Origin: Thermus igniterrae ATCC 700962
GTDB lineage: Bacteria; Deinococcota; Deinococci; Deinococcales; Thermaceae
Assembly (NCBI RefSeq): GCF_000376265.1
Contig: NZ_AQWU01000074.1
Location: 1-64,000 of the forward strand
DNA length: 64,000 bases
Direction of reading: 5' to 3'
A program made the translations under genes and the position numbers. The notes under the pieces are model-generated. The model was not told where the DNA came from and did not search any database. It saw only the letters and a list, made by a program, of their open reading frames with translations. Below, one piece after another: positions 1 through 11,289 of the stretch (position 1 is the stretch's first letter; each line of letters starts with the position of its first letter).

Positions 1-250
1 TCAAGATCCCCGTCCGAGGGTTCGGACACCCTCAGTATAGCACCTTACTGGAAGCATGTACTTGGTCAAAATCTGTGCCCAAAAAGCCCTTCGCCAAATC
101 GCTTCGCTTTTGTATAGCGGAAAAAGTGCCCATTCCGTCGGTCAAGGCACAAGTTTGGAAGTAGCTATCAGACCTTGAAGTAAAGGTTGCGCGCTTGTTC
201 CCCCCAAGGGCTTCAGAGGCCATGAATAAGAACTTTCTCATGGAGGCCGA
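1..250. other. Left-edge spacer, AT-richer, no gene supported
   Basis: This stretch is visibly richer in A/T than the rest of the window and has no open frame with the G/C-ending codons seen in the neighbouring genes. A small hairpin (GTCCGA, loop GGGT, TCGGAC) lies at 12-27. On the minus strand a TATACT box (34-39) could be the -10 of a gene leaving the window to the left; a short open frame starts there but is too short to judge. I see no remnant of a recognisable protein. Confidence 0.5.
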
Positions 251-256
251 TATAAT
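251..256 (+). promoter_or_regulatory. -10 box of nhaA (TATAAT)
   Basis: A perfect TATAAT ends 6 nt before the nhaA ATG, so transcription would begin at or next to the start codon, giving a leaderless mRNA. I see no convincing -35 box and no Shine-Dalgarno sequence. Confidence 0.7.
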
Positions 257-262
257 CCCCCC

Positions 263-1501
263 ATGCGCAGAAGGTCATATCCAAAACTTCTGGAGCAATT
301 TCTGGAAAGCGAGGCCAAGGGCGGGTTTATCCTCTTTTTTGCCGCCCTCTTGGCCTTCTTCCTGGCCAACTCTCCCTTGGCGGAGGCCTACTTTGGCCTG
401 CGGGAGGTTCCCGTGGGCCTGAGGGTGGGGGGGGTTGCCCTGGAGAAGCCCCTTCTCCTTTGGGTGAACGACCTCCTCATGGCCCTCTTCTTCCTCCTGG
501 TGGGGCTGGAGCTCAAGCGGGAGGTGCTTTCCGGCGAACTCAAGGAGCCCCGCCGTGCCGGGCTGGCCGTGGCCGCGGCCCTGGGGGGTATGGCCTTTCC
601 CGCCCTCATCTACCTGATGCTGAACCCCTCACCCCCTGAGTCCCGGGGCTGGGGGGTGCCCATGGCCACGGACATCGCCTTCGCCCTGGGGGTATTGGCC
701 CTGGTACCCGGGGTGCCCCTGGGCCTCAGGCTTTTCCTCACAGCCTTGGCCATCGTGGACGACCTGGGGGCGGTTCTGGTCATTGCCCTCTTCTACACGG
801 GGGGCCTCGAGGGCCTTCCCCTGGCCCTGGCGGCCCTTACTCTGGGGGCGGCCTTCCTCCTCAACCGCTTGGGCGTTCGCCGCCTGGCCCCTTACCTCCT
901 CCTGGGGCTTCCCCTCTGGTACTTCGTGCTGAAGTCGGGGCTTCACGCCACCCTGGCGGGGGTTCTCCTGGCCCTGGCCATCCCTTTGCGCCGGGCCCGG
1001 CCCTTCCGGGGGGCCACGGAAGCGGAGGAGCCCGAGGCCCTGGAGGGGGAGCTGGAGGCCTTGGAGGAGGAGGTGGAGGAGGCCCAAAGCCCCCTGCACC
1101 GCCTGGAGCACGCCCTGCACCCCTGGGTGGCCTATGGGGTGTTGCCGGTGTTCGCCTTCTTCAACGCCGGGGTGGCCCTGGGGGGCCTCGAGGTGGGCGC
1201 GGTGAGCCTGGGCATCGCCCTGGGCCTCCTGCTGGGCAAGCCCCTGGGGGTCTTGGCCTTTTCCTGGCTGGCCCTGCGCCTGGGCCTCGGGGTTTTGCCC
1301 GAAGGGGTGGGGCTTGGGGCCATCCTGGGGGTCGGCTTCCTGGCGGGCATTGGCTTCACCATGGCCCTTTTCATCGCCGGACTGGCCTTTTCGGGGGCTA
1401 TGCTGGACCAGGCCAAGGTAGGGGTCCTGGGGGCCTCCTTGGTGGCCGGGGCCCTAGGCTTCCTCTTGGTCCGCACCGCCCTTGACAGGCGGGGGGCCTA
1501 G
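263..1501 (+). CDS. nhaA: Na+/H+ antiporter NhaA
   Basis: A 412-residue inner-membrane antiporter that expels Na+ in exchange for H+, with about 11-12 hydrophobic segments. The conserved stretch [12 protein letters not shown] followed by AIVDDLGAV carries the adjacent aspartates (DD) of the NhaA ion-binding site, and [11 protein letters not shown] and the glycine-rich [10 protein letters not shown] near the C-terminus are typical family signatures. Between residues about 250 and 276 there is a strongly acidic Glu-rich insert, probably a charged cytoplasmic loop, longer than I expect for the family. The start is set by the TATAAT box 6 nt upstream. pdxT follows after 7 nt. Confidence 0.95.
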   Translation: MRRRSYPKLLEQFLESEAKGGFILFFAALLAFFLANSPLAEAYFGLREVPVGLRVGGVALEKPLLLWVNDLLMALFFLLVGLELKREVLSGELKEPRRAGLAVAAALGGMAFPALIYLMLNPSPPESRGWGVPMATDIAFALGVLALVPGVPLGLRLFLTALAIVDDLGAVLVIALFYTGGLEGLPLALAALTLGAAFLLNRLGVRRLAPYLLLGLPLWYFVLKSGLHATLAGVLLALAIPLRRARPFRGATEAEEPEALEGELEALEEEVEEAQSPLHRLEHALHPWVAYGVLPVFAFFNAGVALGGLEVGAVSLGIALGLLLGKPLGVLAFSWLALRLGLGVLPEGVGLGAILGVGFLAGIGFTMALFIAGLAFSGAMLDQAKVGVLGASLVAGALGFLLVRTALDRRGA

Positions 1502-1508
1502 GCGGAGG

Positions 1509-2084
1509 ATGAGGGGCGTGGTCGGCGTCCTGGCCTTGCAAGGGGATTTTCGTGAGCACAAGGAAGCCCTAAAACGGCTTGGGGTGGAGGCCAAGGAGGT
1601 GCGCAAGCCCGAGCACCTGGAGGGCCTGAAGGCCCTCATCGTGCCCGGGGGCGAGTCCACCACCATCGGCAAGCTGGCGCGGGAGTATGGCCTCGAGGAG
1701 GCCGTGCGGCAACGGGTGGCCGAGGGAAGCCTGGCGGTCTTCGGCACCTGCGCCGGGGCCATCTGGCTTTCCCGCGAGATCCTCGGCTATCCCGAGCAAC
1801 CCCGCCTGGGGGTCCTGGACGCCACCGTGGAGCGCAACGCCTTTGGCCGCCAGGTGGAGAGCTTTGAGGAGGACCTGATGGTGAAGGGCCTGGGCCCCTT
1901 CCACGGGGTCTTCATCCGGGCTCCGGTCTTCCGCCGCCTGGGGGAGGGGGTGGAGGTCCTGGCCGAGCTCTCGGGCCTGCCCGTGCTGGTGCGCCAGGGC
2001 AAGGTGCTGGCCAGCAGCTTCCACCCCGAGCTCACCCAGGACCCCCGCCTCCACCGCTACTTCCTGGAGATGGCGGGGCTTTAG
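1509..2084 (+). CDS. pdxT: Pyridoxal 5'-phosphate synthase glutaminase subunit PdxT
   Basis: A class-I-like glutamine amidotransferase of 191 residues that hydrolyses glutamine and channels ammonia to the PdxS synthase for vitamin B6 formation. [12 protein letters not shown] opens the protein, PGGESTT follows, the nucleophile Cys lies in [10 protein letters not shown], and the His-Glu pair of the triad lies in SFHPELT near the C-terminus. I chose the ATG at 1509, preceded by GGCGGAGG, over an in-frame ATG 27 nt upstream inside nhaA, because family members begin at this point. Length is normal. The partner pdxS is not adjacent, and the gene ends tail-to-tail with dctM, 4 nt apart. Confidence 0.93.
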   Translation: MRGVVGVLALQGDFREHKEALKRLGVEAKEVRKPEHLEGLKALIVPGGESTTIGKLAREYGLEEAVRQRVAEGSLAVFGTCAGAIWLSREILGYPEQPRLGVLDATVERNAFGRQVESFEEDLMVKGLGPFHGVFIRAPVFRRLGEGVEVLAELSGLPVLVRQGKVLASSFHPELTQDPRLHRYFLEMAGL

Positions 2085-2088
2085 CGCC

Positions 2089-3402
2089 TCATTTTCCGTA
2101 CACCAGGCTGGGGAGCCAGGTGGCCAGGCCCGGGAAGAGCATGACCAGAATCAGCCCCGTGAGCTGAAGGAGCAGGAAGGGGATGGCCGCCCGGTAGATG
2201 GTGCCCATGGGGATCTGGGGCGCCACCCCCCGCACGTAGAAGAGGGCATACCCAAAGGGCGGGGAGAGGAAGGACATCTGCATGTTGACCAGGTAGAGGA
2301 CCCCAAACCACAGGGGGTCAAAGCCCAGGTCGCGGATGATGGGCACAAAGACCGGGACCGCCAGAAGGAGGATGCCCACCCAGTCCAGGAACATCCCCAG
2401 GATGATGAGGATGACCTGCATCAGGATGAGGATGCCCCACGGGGAGAGCCCCGTGCTCAGCAGGAGCTCGCTGATGTACCGGTCCCCTCCCTGGGCCACG
2501 TAAAAGGCCACGAAGGCGTTGGCCCCGAAGATGATCCACAGGACCATGGCCGTGGCCTTGGCGGTCTGCTCCAGGGCCAGGCGCAGGTTCTGCAGGGTGA
2601 GCTTCCGGTGCAGGGCCGCTACCAGCATGGCCCCGAAGGCCCCCACCGCCGCCGCCTCCGTAGGGGCGGCCAGGCCCAGGAAGATGGTCCCCAGGACCAG
2701 GAAGATGAGGAGCAAAGGGGCCCAGATGGCCCTCAGGGAGCGCCAGCGCTCCGCCCAGCTGGGCGCTTCCTCCAGGGGAATCCGGGGGGCGCTCTTGGGG
2801 TTCAGCAGGGCGTAGACCACGGAGAAGAGCATGTAAAGCCCCGAGAGCAACAGGCCGGGGAGCACCGAGCCCAGGTAAAGCTCCCCCACGGACTGGTTGG
2901 CCACCAGCCCGTAGATGATGGCCAGGACGCTGGGGGGGATGAGGATGCCCAGGGTCCCCCCGGCCATCACCGTGCCCGCCGCCAGCACCGGGCTGTAGCC
3001 GCGGCGGAGCATGGCGGGGAGGGCCACCAAGGCCATGGTGACCACCGCCGCCCCAATCACCCCCACCATGGCCGCCAAGACCGTGGAGGCCGCCACCGTG
3101 GCCACGGCCAGCCCCCCCGGCACCCGCCCCAGCCACTTGTAGGCCACGTCAAAGATCTCCTCAATGAGCCCAGACTTCTCCAGCATGGAGGCCATGAAGA
3201 TGAAAAGGGGGATGGCCGCCAGGAGGTACTGGGTCATGTTGTTCCACATGCGCTGGGGCACCAGGGCCAGGGCGTCCGGGCTCCAGAGCCAGGCGATGAA
3301 GCCCACGGCCACCCCCCCCACCAGGAAGGCCAGGGGGTAGCCGGTGAGGAGAAGGAGGAAGAGGCTGCCGAACATCAGCCAGGTGAGGGTCTCAATGGGC
3401 AC
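2089..3402 (-). CDS. dctM: TRAP transporter large permease subunit (DctM type)
   Basis: The 437-residue, about 12-TM secondary-transport subunit of a tripartite ATP-independent periplasmic transporter; it couples Na+ flow to solute uptake. Typical DctM features are the opening GYPLAFLVGG, the motif GGTLGILIPPSVLAIIYGL and the late segment NMQMSFLSPPFGYALFYVRG. It starts with GTG after AAGGAGGA and overlaps the end of dctQ by 11 bp, so it is the third gene of a dctP-dctQ-dctM operon read leftwards. Substrate is inferred from the binding protein to be lactate or a similar 2-hydroxy acid. Confidence 0.93.
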   Translation of the reverse strand: MPIETLTWLMFGSLFLLLLTGYPLAFLVGGVAVGFIAWLWSPDALALVPQRMWNNMTQYLLAAIPLFIFMASMLEKSGLIEEIFDVAYKWLGRVPGGLAVATVAASTVLAAMVGVIGAAVVTMALVALPAMLRRGYSPVLAAGTVMAGGTLGILIPPSVLAIIYGLVANQSVGELYLGSVLPGLLLSGLYMLFSVVYALLNPKSAPRIPLEEAPSWAERWRSLRAIWAPLLLIFLVLGTIFLGLAAPTEAAAVGAFGAMLVAALHRKLTLQNLRLALEQTAKATAMVLWIIFGANAFVAFYVAQGGDRYISELLLSTGLSPWGILILMQVILIILGMFLDWVGILLLAVPVFVPIIRDLGFDPLWFGVLYLVNMQMSFLSPPFGYALFYVRGVAPQIPMGTIYRAAIPFLLLQLTGLILVMLFPGLATWLPSLVYGK

Positions 3403-3913
3403 GGTCTTCCTCCTTTCCCAAGAGCACCAAAATCTCCCGCACCACGTTGGCCAGCCCCTGGAGCAAGAGGAGAAGGGCCCCTAGGGGGATAGCCAGCTTG
3501 AAGGGGTAGATGGGGATGGCCTGGTTGGCCAGGGAGAACTCCCGGTTCTGCCAGGAGGCCAGGAAGAACTTCCAGCCGTAGACCAAGAGGGTGCCGGCAA
3601 AGAGGGCCAGAAAGAGGAAGCCCACCAGGTTCACCACCGCCTGGCCCTTGCGGGGGAGGCGGGCGTAAAAGACGTCCACCCCCACGTGGGCCCGTTCCTT
3701 CAGGGCATAGGCCCCGGTGAGGACGTAGAGGAGGCCGAAGAGCAGGGTGGAGACCTCGTGGGCCCACTGGGTGGGGGCATTGAAGAAGTAGCGCCGCACC
3801 ACCTCCACCGTGAGGATGAGCACTGCCGCCAGGGTGAGCCAGGCGGCCAGCCGGCCGGACCAGAGGCTGAGGGCTTCCACGAAGCCCATGAGGCGGAGGA
3901 GGGCTTTGGCCAC
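3392..3913 (-). CDS. dctQ: TRAP transporter small permease subunit (DctQ type)
   Basis: A 173-residue membrane protein with four hydrophobic segments, the DctQ-like subunit that scaffolds the large TRAP permease. Residues around WAHEVSTLLFGLLYVLTGAY and the charged loop ERAHVGVDVFYARLP are characteristic of the DctQ domain. It begins with GTG, 9 nt after dctP and preceded by AAAGGA, and overlaps dctM by 11 bp, consistent with translational coupling. Confidence 0.9.
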   Translation of the reverse strand: MAKALLRLMGFVEALSLWSGRLAAWLTLAAVLILTVEVVRRYFFNAPTQWAHEVSTLLFGLLYVLTGAYALKERAHVGVDVFYARLPRKGQAVVNLVGFLFLALFAGTLLVYGWKFFLASWQNREFSLANQAIPIYPFKLAIPLGALLLLLQGLANVVREILVLLGKEEDRAH

Positions 3914-3922
3914 GGCGTTCCT

Positions 3923-5074
<1,152 letters not shown>

Positions 5075-5143
5075 CTATGAGAACACGGGAGGCCTCCTCT
5101 TGTCAAGACCTCCCCGCGGCGTTCCGGCATGGCGAACGCAAGA

Positions 5144-5166
5144 GGACCCCCGCCGGGCGGGGGCCC
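5144..5166 (-). terminator. Probable intrinsic terminator after asnS
   Basis: In minus-strand orientation the stem GCGGGGG/CCCCCGC (5147-5163, loop of 3 nt) lies 20 nt past the asnS stop codon and is followed by the pyrimidine-rich TCCTCTTG. It would separate asnS from the dctPQM operon downstream. The U-tract is short, so strength is uncertain. Confidence 0.55.
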
Positions 5167-5182
5167 TAGGGGCAAAGGGGGT

Positions 5183-6499
5183 TTAGGGGCGCATCCGGGT
5201 GTACATGCGTGGGAAGGGGATGGCCTCCCGCACGTGGCTTAGGCCGCATATCCAGGCCACGGTGCGCTCCAGGCCCAGGCCGAAGCCCGCGTGGGGGACG
5301 CTGCCGAAGCGGCGCAGGTCCAGGTACCAGCCGTAGACCTCCTCGGGGAGGCCGAACTCCCGGATCTTGCGCCTCAGAAGCTCCAGGTCGTGGATGCGCT
5401 GGCTACCCCCGATGATCTCCCCGTAGCCCTCGGGGGCCAGAAGATCGTCGTTGAGGACGAGCTCGGGGTCCGAGGGGTCGGGCTCCATGTAGAAGGCCTT
5501 GATGCGGGCGGGGTAGCGCTCCACGAAGACCGGGCGGTCAAACTGCCGGCTTAGGGCCGCCTCGTGGGGGGCGCCGAAGTCCTCCCCGTAGGGGAGGGGG
5601 GGCACTTCGGGGTCCTCCTGGCTCAAGCGGTTGACCAGGGCCACGGCCTCCTTGTAGGTGAGGCGAGGGTAGTTCCCCTGGGCCGCGGGCTCCAGGGCCC
5701 TGGGGTCCCGCTCCAGCATTTCCAGCTCCTTGGCGCGCCTTTCCAGCACCCGGCCCACCAGGTAGCGCACCAGCTCCTCCTGGAGGGCCATGTTCTCCTC
5801 GTGGGTCATGAAGGCCACCTCGGGCTCCACCATCCAGAACTCCAGGAGGTGGCGCCGGGTCTTGCTCCTTTCTGCGCGGAAGGTGGGGCCAAAGGTGTAG
5901 ACCTTGCCGTAGGCCAGGGCTCCGGCCTCGGCGTAGAGCTGGCCCGACTGGGAGAGGTAGGCCTTTTCCCCGTCAAAGAGGTCCACCTCAAAGAGGTCGG
6001 TGGTGCCCTCCACCGCGCTGGGGGTCAGGATGGGGGCGTCAAAGCGGAGGAAGCCCCGTTCGGCGAAGAAGTCGTGGATGCCCCGCTCAATCTCGTCCCG
6101 GATGCGCATGACCGCGAAGGGGCGGCGGTGGCGGAGCCACAGGTGGCGGTGGTCCATGAGGAAGTCAATGCCGTGCTCCTTGGGGCCGATGGGGTACTCC
6201 CCCTGGGGGAGGCTCACCACCTCGAGGCCCCGCACCAGAAGCTCATAGCCCCCTGGGGCCCGCGCATCCTGGCGCACCAGCCCCCACACCCTGAGGGCGG
6301 TTTCCTGGGGCAGGTGATCCGCCTGCTGGAAGGTTTCCTCGGGGACCTCCCCTTTGAGGACCGTGGCCTGGAGGAAGCCCGTGCCGTCCCGCAGGATGAG
6401 GAAGTGGATCTTCCCCTTGGATCGGCGCTGGAAAAGCCAGCCCCGGATCTCCACCTCCTGCTGGGCATACCGGGAGATTTCGTCGATGAAGGCCCGCAT
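5183..6499 (-). CDS. asnS: Asparaginyl-tRNA synthetase
   Basis: A class IIb aminoacyl-tRNA synthetase of 438 residues charging tRNA-Asn. The N-terminal OB-fold anticodon-binding domain ([19 protein letters not shown]) is followed by the catalytic core with motif 2 ([19 protein letters not shown]) and motif 3 ([12 protein letters not shown]). AsnRS rather than AspRS is indicated by the short length without the GAD insertion and by the distinct AspRS gene nearby. A TAGACT -10 box overlaps the stop codon of the upstream HAD gene, 9 nt before this ATG, so asnS probably has its own promoter. Confidence 0.94.
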   Translation of the reverse strand: MRAFIDEISRYAQQEVEIRGWLFQRRSKGKIHFLILRDGTGFLQATVLKGEVPEETFQQADHLPQETALRVWGLVRQDARAPGGYELLVRGLEVVSLPQGEYPIGPKEHGIDFLMDHRHLWLRHRRPFAVMRIRDEIERGIHDFFAERGFLRFDAPILTPSAVEGTTDLFEVDLFDGEKAYLSQSGQLYAEAGALAYGKVYTFGPTFRAERSKTRRHLLEFWMVEPEVAFMTHEENMALQEELVRYLVGRVLERRAKELEMLERDPRALEPAAQGNYPRLTYKEAVALVNRLSQEDPEVPPLPYGEDFGAPHEAALSRQFDRPVFVERYPARIKAFYMEPDPSDPELVLNDDLLAPEGYGEIIGGSQRIHDLELLRRKIREFGLPEEVYGWYLDLRRFGSVPHAGFGLGLERTVAWICGLSHVREAIPFPRMYTRMRP

Positions 6500-6508
6500 A
6501 CCCTATGG

Positions 6509-6514
6509 AGTCTA
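6509..6514 (-). promoter_or_regulatory. -10 box of asnS fused to the HAD-gene stop codon
   Basis: TAGACT on the minus strand; its first three bases are the TAG stop of the HAD hydrolase gene. It ends 9 nt before the asnS ATG, so any leader would be at most a few nucleotides. Confidence 0.5.
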
Positions 6515-7327
6515 CCCCAGGAGGCTCAGGGCCTCGGCCAGGCCGCAGGCGTCCACCGGGGCCACCACCCGGTGGGCGGCCCGCCGCACCGCCAGGGGGG
6601 CGTTCCCCATGGCGATGCCCAGGCCCACGGCCCGGAGGACCTCGAGGTCATTCTCCCCATCCCCCACCATGGCGCATTCTTGGAGGTCAAGACCATACTG
6701 CGTGGCCACGAAGCGGGCGGCGCTCAGCTTGCTCACCCCCTTGCGGGTGAGGGAGACGAAGCGCACCCCGGGCATCCGGGGGCTTTCCGCCACGTGGGCG
6801 CTGAGGCCGGGGGGGAGGGCGTCCAGGAAGGCCCCTAAAGGGGCCTCCGCGCCCGCCAGCACCTGCAGGCGCACCAGGGGGCTTGGAAGCCTAAGGAGGT
6901 CGGCCCCTTCGGCCTCCACCCCAAGGAGTACCTGGTGGGCCTTTAGGAGGGGGCTATCCCCCTCCACATAGAACCCACCCTCGGCGGTATAGCCCTCCAG
7001 AGGAAGCCCAAGCCGCCGGGCCAGGCGGATGGCCGCTTGGGCCTCCTCCTGGGGGAGGGCCTCCACCCGGAGGGGGGTGGCTGGGGGGGAGTGGGGGTCC
7101 TGGCTCAGGGCCAGGACCACGGCCCCCGACTCAAACACGTGCAGGCCTCCTGGGGCAAGCCGCCGGGCGTAGCCCAGGGCCTCGCCCCGCCCCGGTCGTC
7201 CGGTGATGAGGCTGAACCGTATCCCCTTGGCCTGGAGGGCCTCTACTGCTGGCCAGACGCAGGGGGGCACCCCTTCCTTCCCCACCAGGGTGCCGTCCAC
7301 GTCCACGAAGACCAGGCCTACCCTCAT
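6512..7327 (-). CDS. HAD-superfamily (Cof-like) phosphatase
   Basis: A 271-residue haloacid-dehalogenase-type hydrolase that dephosphorylates a small metabolite. Motif I is DVDGTLV (nucleophile Asp plus the second Asp), motif II is ITGR, a lysine follows in TRKGVSKLSA, and motif IV is MVGDGENDLEV. The region between motifs II and III forms a C2-type cap, as in sugar-phosphate or flavin-pathway phosphatases; the substrate cannot be read from sequence. It overlaps the phzF-like gene by 4 bp (ATGA), so the two are translationally coupled. Confidence 0.85.
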   Translation of the reverse strand: MRVGLVFVDVDGTLVGKEGVPPCVWPAVEALQAKGIRFSLITGRPGRGEALGYARRLAPGGLHVFESGAVVLALSQDPHSPPATPLRVEALPQEEAQAAIRLARRLGLPLEGYTAEGGFYVEGDSPLLKAHQVLLGVEAEGADLLRLPSPLVRLQVLAGAEAPLGAFLDALPPGLSAHVAESPRMPGVRFVSLTRKGVSKLSAARFVATQYGLDLQECAMVGDGENDLEVLRAVGLGIAMGNAPLAVRRAAHRVVAPVDACGLAEALSLLG

Positions 7328-8217
7328 AGCTCGCCCGAGTGGACGATGGCCGCTTCCCCCCCCACCTGCACCAGGTAGGGCTCCCCCGTGGGGCTGTACT
7401 CCACCCCCACCTCCACTACCCCGGGGTTGCCCAGGCGATGGCCTTGGTAGATGGTGAGCTGCACCCTGCCCTCCCGCTTGGGCACCACCCCCGCCCGGGC
7501 CAGGAGGGCCCCCAGGGCGGCGTTGGCCGAGCCCGTCACCGGGTCCTCGGGGATGCCCAGGAGGGGGGCGAAGTCCCGGGCGTAGAAGCTCCGGGGGCCC
7601 ATGGGGGCATAGGCGTGCACCGTGGCCACCTCCAGCCGGCGGGAAAGCTCCGCCAGCAGGGCCATGTCCGGCTCCAAGGCGTCCACCACCCCTGGGGCGA
7701 TGAGGGGCACGAAGAGGCTCCAGAGCCCGGTGTAGGCGATGCCGTAGGGAAGGCCGCGGTGGAGGTAGCGCTCGTCGGCCCCCAGGGCCTCGAGGACCTC
7801 CTTGAGGGCGTGGTAGGGGGGCAGGTCGCGGAAGCGGGGGGCCGGTCCCCGCACCCAGGCCTTCTTGGGCACCCCCTCCTCGTAGAGGATTTCCACGGGC
7901 AGGGCCTCGGTGGGGGTGTGCAGGATGATCCGCTTCGTCCCCTCGGGGGCCAGGCCCAGCCGGACCAGGGCCAGGCCCAGGGCCACGGCGGCGTGGCCGG
8001 AGAACTCCACCTCGCCCCCCGGGGTGAAGAAGCGCACGGCGAAGACGTGGCCCTGACGTTCGGTGACGAAGGCGGTCTCGGGTTCCGCCAGCCTGCGGGC
8101 CAGGCCCTGCATCTCCTCCCGCCCCATCCCCCGGGCGTCCAGGACCAGGGCCACCCGGTTGCCTGCCCCGGGGGTGGGGGCAAAGGCATCCACAATCACG
8201 TAGGGGATCCTAGCCAT
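7324..8217 (-). CDS. PhzF-family isomerase/epimerase
   Basis: A 297-residue member of the PhzF family, whose members share the two-lobed diaminopimelate-epimerase fold and catalyse isomerisations. The start [19 protein letters not shown], the EPETAFVTE segment, VEFSGHA and [15 protein letters not shown] are family signatures. No phenazine genes are nearby, so phenazine synthesis is not implied; the true reaction is unknown. It overlaps aspS by 8 bp upstream and the HAD gene by 4 bp downstream, forming a transcript aspS-phzF-HAD. Confidence 0.85.
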   Translation of the reverse strand: MARIPYVIVDAFAPTPGAGNRVALVLDARGMGREEMQGLARRLAEPETAFVTERQGHVFAVRFFTPGGEVEFSGHAAVALGLALVRLGLAPEGTKRIILHTPTEALPVEILYEEGVPKKAWVRGPAPRFRDLPPYHALKEVLEALGADERYLHRGLPYGIAYTGLWSLFVPLIAPGVVDALEPDMALLAELSRRLEVATVHAYAPMGPRSFYARDFAPLLGIPEDPVTGSANAALGALLARAGVVPKREGRVQLTIYQGHRLGNPGVVEVGVEYSPTGEPYLVQVGGEAAIVHSGEL

Positions 8218-9955
8218 GGGGAATCACCATGAGGCCCAGCTCCCGAAGCTGTTCTTCAGAGACCGGGCTGGGGGCCCCGGTGAGGGGGTCCTTGCCCTCC
8301 TTGTTCTTGGGGAAGGCGATGACCTCGCGGATGGAGGCACTTCCGGTCATGAGGGCCAGGAGCCGGTCCAACCCCCAGGCGATGCCCCCGTGGGGCGGGG
8401 CTCCGTACTGCAGGGCCTCCAGGAAGAACCCGAACTTTTCCCGCTGCTCCTCTTCCCCGATGCCCAGGAGGTGGAACATCCTGGCCTGGAGGGCGGGGTC
8501 GTGGATGCGTATGGAACCGCCCCCCACCTCTACGCCGTTCAGCACCAGGTCGTAGGCCAGGGCCCGCACCCGCCCGGGGTCGCTGTCCAGGAGGGGAAGG
8601 TCCTCGGGGTGGGGGCTGGTGAAGGGGTGGTGCATGTAGGTCCAGCCTCCCCGCTCCGCGTCCCACTCCAAGAGGGGGAAGTCCACCACCCAAAGGAAGT
8701 GGAAGCCCTGGCGGGGAAGGGAGAGCTCCTCGGCCAGGCGCAGGCGCACCTCTCCCAAGGCCTCGGCCACCACCCGGAAGGGGCCGGCGGCGAAGAGGAG
8801 GGTGTCCCCGGGCCGGGCCCCCGTGGCCTCCAGCAGGGCCTGTCGCACGGGCTCCAGGAACCTGGCTACCCCGCCGGAGAACCCCTCGGCCTCCACCCGG
8901 GCGAAGGCCAGTCCCCCCGCCCCGCGGCGCTTGGCCACCTCCTCCAGCTCGGCGATCTCCTTTCGGGAAAGGGCCTTGGGCACGGCCAGGGCCTTCACCC
9001 GCTCCGCGGTGCGGAAGATGGCGAACTCGCTTTCTCGGAAGAGGAAGCCCACCTCCTTGAGCTCCAGGCCGAAGCGGAGGTCAGGCTTGTCGGAGCCAAA
9101 GCGCTCCATGGCCTCCTGGTAGCTGAGCCGGGGAAAGGGGAGGGTGAGCTCCAGGCCCAGGGCCTCCCGGAAGACGTGGGCCATGAGGCGCTCGTTGAGG
9201 GCCAGGATGTCCTCCACCTCCACGAAGCTCATCTCCAGGTCCAGCTGGGTGAAGTCGGGCTGGCGGTCGGCCCGGAGGTCCTCATCGCGGAAGCAGCGGG
9301 CGATCTGGAAGTAGCGGTCAAACCCCGCCACCATGAGCATCTGCTTGAAGAGCTGGGGGGACTGGGGCAGGGCGTAGAAGAGGCCGGGTTGCTGGCGGTA
9401 GGGCACCAGGAAGTCCCGGGCCCCTTCCGGGGTGCTCTTGGTCAGGAAGGGGGTCTCCACCTGGATGAACCCCTCCCGGTCCAGGTAGTCCCAGATGGCC
9501 TTGATCACCCGGTGGCGCAGGCGCAGGTTCTCCTGCATCCTCCGGCGGCGCAGGTCCAGGTAGCGGTACTTAAGCCGCAGGTCCTCGGCCGCCTCCCGCT
9601 CCTCCTCCCCCCGCCAGCCCGCGTCCAGGGGAAAGGGGGGTGTCTTGGCCTCGGCCAGGACCTCCAGGGCCTTGAGCTCCACCTCCACCCTGCCCGTGGC
9701 CAGCCTGGGGTTGGGCTCGGGGCGAAGGCGCACGGTACCCCGCGCCCGCACCACCCATTCCGAGCGCACCCGTTCCGCCTCCTTGTAGGCGGGGCTTTCG
9801 GGGTGGACCACCAGCTGGACCAGCCCTTCCCGGTCGCGCAGGTCCAGGAAGATAAGGCCCCCTAGGTCCCGGCGGCGGTTCACCCAGCCCTCGAGGACCA
9901 CCTCCTCTCCCACATGGGCTTCCCTAAGGCTTCCGGCGTAGTGGGTGCGGCGCAT
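8210..9955 (-). CDS. aspS: Aspartyl-tRNA synthetase, bacterial type
   Basis: A class IIb synthetase of 581 residues with an N-terminal OB fold ([20 protein letters not shown]), motif 2 ([19 protein letters not shown]), a GAD insertion domain after it and motif 3 ([13 protein letters not shown]). The length and insertion match bacterial AspRS. T. thermophilus is known to have two AspRS enzymes: this bacterial one charges tRNA-Asp only, and an archaeal-type one also charges tRNA-Asn. No second copy is in this window. hisS ends 25 nt upstream on the same strand. Confidence 0.96.
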   Translation of the reverse strand: MRRTHYAGSLREAHVGEEVVLEGWVNRRRDLGGLIFLDLRDREGLVQLVVHPESPAYKEAERVRSEWVVRARGTVRLRPEPNPRLATGRVEVELKALEVLAEAKTPPFPLDAGWRGEEEREAAEDLRLKYRYLDLRRRRMQENLRLRHRVIKAIWDYLDREGFIQVETPFLTKSTPEGARDFLVPYRQQPGLFYALPQSPQLFKQMLMVAGFDRYFQIARCFRDEDLRADRQPDFTQLDLEMSFVEVEDILALNERLMAHVFREALGLELTLPFPRLSYQEAMERFGSDKPDLRFGLELKEVGFLFRESEFAIFRTAERVKALAVPKALSRKEIAELEEVAKRRGAGGLAFARVEAEGFSGGVARFLEPVRQALLEATGARPGDTLLFAAGPFRVVAEALGEVRLRLAEELSLPRQGFHFLWVVDFPLLEWDAERGGWTYMHHPFTSPHPEDLPLLDSDPGRVRALAYDLVLNGVEVGGGSIRIHDPALQARMFHLLGIGEEEQREKFGFFLEALQYGAPPHGGIAWGLDRLLALMTGSASIREVIAFPKNKEGKDPLTGAPSPVSEEQLRELGLMVIPHG

Positions 9956-9979
9956 AATCCCTTAAAGCTTACCGGATTC

Positions 9980-11236
9980 TCACGCCAAGGCAGAAAGGAG
10001 GAAGCCCAGGGCCTCGGCCTGGGGCAGGCGCACCTGCTCCCCGGTGGCCAGGCGCTTGAGGGTGACCTCTTCCGTTCTGAGCTCGTCCTCTCCCAAGAAG
10101 CCCGCGAAGGCGGCTCCCCGCTTCAAGGCCTCCTCCACCCCCTTCCCCGGCTTCTTGGGGGTGAGGGCGTATTCCACCCGCAGGCGGGGCCGAAGGCGTT
10201 CGGCCAGGTAAAAGGCCGCCTCCACCGCTTCCTCCGCCAGGGGGATGAGGTAGAGGTCAGGACCCCTTTCCTCGGAAAGACCGTACCCTTCCGCCTCCAG
10301 GGCCAGGGCCACCCGCTCCACCCCGAAGGCGAAGCCCACCCCCGGCACCCGGGGCCCCCCCAGGAGCTCGGAAAGCCCGTCGTACCGGCCACCGCCCCCC
10401 AGGGCAGACTGGGCCCCAATCTCCGCGTGGTGCACCTCAAAGGCGGTGCGCACGTAGTAGTCCAGGCCCCGCACCAGGGCAGGCTCCAGCTCGTAGGGGA
10501 TGGAAAGCCGCCCCAGGTGCCGCTCCACCGCCTTGAGGTGGGCCCGCGCCTCCTCCCCCAGGAAGTCCAGCATGGGCCGCACCCCAAGCTCCTGCAAAAG
10601 GGCCTGGTCCTTCTCGCTTTTGGAGTCCAGGATGCGCATGGGGTTCAGCTCTAGCCGCTCCTTGGAATCCTCGGACAGGGCCTCCCGGTGGGGGGAGAGG
10701 AGTTCGCGCAGGTAGGCGTTGTAGCGGGCCCGGTCCTCGGGGTCGCCCACGGAGGAAAGCTTGACCACCAGCCGCCTCAGGCCCAGCTCCTTCAGGCTTT
10801 CGTAGAGGAGGGCGATGGCCTCGGCATCCAGGATGGGGCTTTCCGAACCCAGGGCCTCGTAGTTCACCTGGTGGAACTGCCGGTACCTTCCCTTTTGCGG
10901 CCTCTCCGCCCGGAACATGGGCCCCGCCATCCAGAGCCGGACCGGCTGGGGCCAGACCTTCATCCCGTGCTCCAGGTAGGCCCGCACCATGGCGGCGGTG
11001 CCCTCGGGGCGCAGGGTGAGGGAGCGCCCCCCACGGTCCTGGAAGGTGAACATCTCCTTGCGCACGATGTCGGTGGCGGCCCCCACCCCCTTCTCAAACA
11101 CCTGGGTCTCCTCAAAGATCGGGGTGATGAGTTCCAGGGCCCCCGCTGCCTCCAGGACGCGGCGGGCGGTGGCCACGATGTGTTGGTGAAGCCTGAGCTC
11201 CTTGCCGAAGAGGTCCTTGGTGCCCCGGACGGCCAT
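9980..11236 (-). CDS. hisS: Histidyl-tRNA synthetase
   Basis: A class IIa synthetase of 418 residues. Visible are motif 2 ([20 protein letters not shown]), the HisRS-specific motif [15 protein letters not shown] and motif 3 with [15 protein letters not shown] and [10 protein letters not shown]; the C-terminal anticodon-binding domain carries [18 protein letters not shown]. Length is normal. The ATG at 11236 lies 8 nt after a minus-strand TAAAGT (11245-11250), without a clear Shine-Dalgarno, suggesting a very short or absent leader. Confidence 0.95.
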   Translation of the reverse strand: MAVRGTKDLFGKELRLHQHIVATARRVLEAAGALELITPIFEETQVFEKGVGAATDIVRKEMFTFQDRGGRSLTLRPEGTAAMVRAYLEHGMKVWPQPVRLWMAGPMFRAERPQKGRYRQFHQVNYEALGSESPILDAEAIALLYESLKELGLRRLVVKLSSVGDPEDRARYNAYLRELLSPHREALSEDSKERLELNPMRILDSKSEKDQALLQELGVRPMLDFLGEEARAHLKAVERHLGRLSIPYELEPALVRGLDYYVRTAFEVHHAEIGAQSALGGGGRYDGLSELLGGPRVPGVGFAFGVERVALALEAEGYGLSEERGPDLYLIPLAEEAVEAAFYLAERLRPRLRVEYALTPKKPGKGVEEALKRGAAFAGFLGEDELRTEEVTLKRLATGEQVRLPQAEALGFLLSALA

Positions 11237-11244
11237 ACCCCCTT

Positions 11245-11283
11245 ACTTTACGGGCAAGAGGGTCCAGGCGGGAGGTGTATACT
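11245..11283. promoter_or_regulatory. Divergent promoter region hisS / 11290 gene
   Basis: The minus strand carries TAAAGT (11245-11250), 8 nt before the hisS ATG. The plus strand carries TATACT (11278-11283), 6 nt before the ATG at 11290. Both look like -10 boxes of leaderless transcripts; no good -35 is visible for either. Confidence 0.55.
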
Positions 11284-11289
11284 TGGGCC

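Noticed and set aside
12-44. T-arm-like hairpin suggesting the end of a tRNA
   Set aside because: The loop and the following bases do not fit a T-loop, acceptor stem and CCA; no upstream tRNA body can be seen.
7324-8217. Phenazine biosynthesis locus
   Set aside because: Only a PhzF-family protein is present; the family is broad and no other phz gene is nearby.
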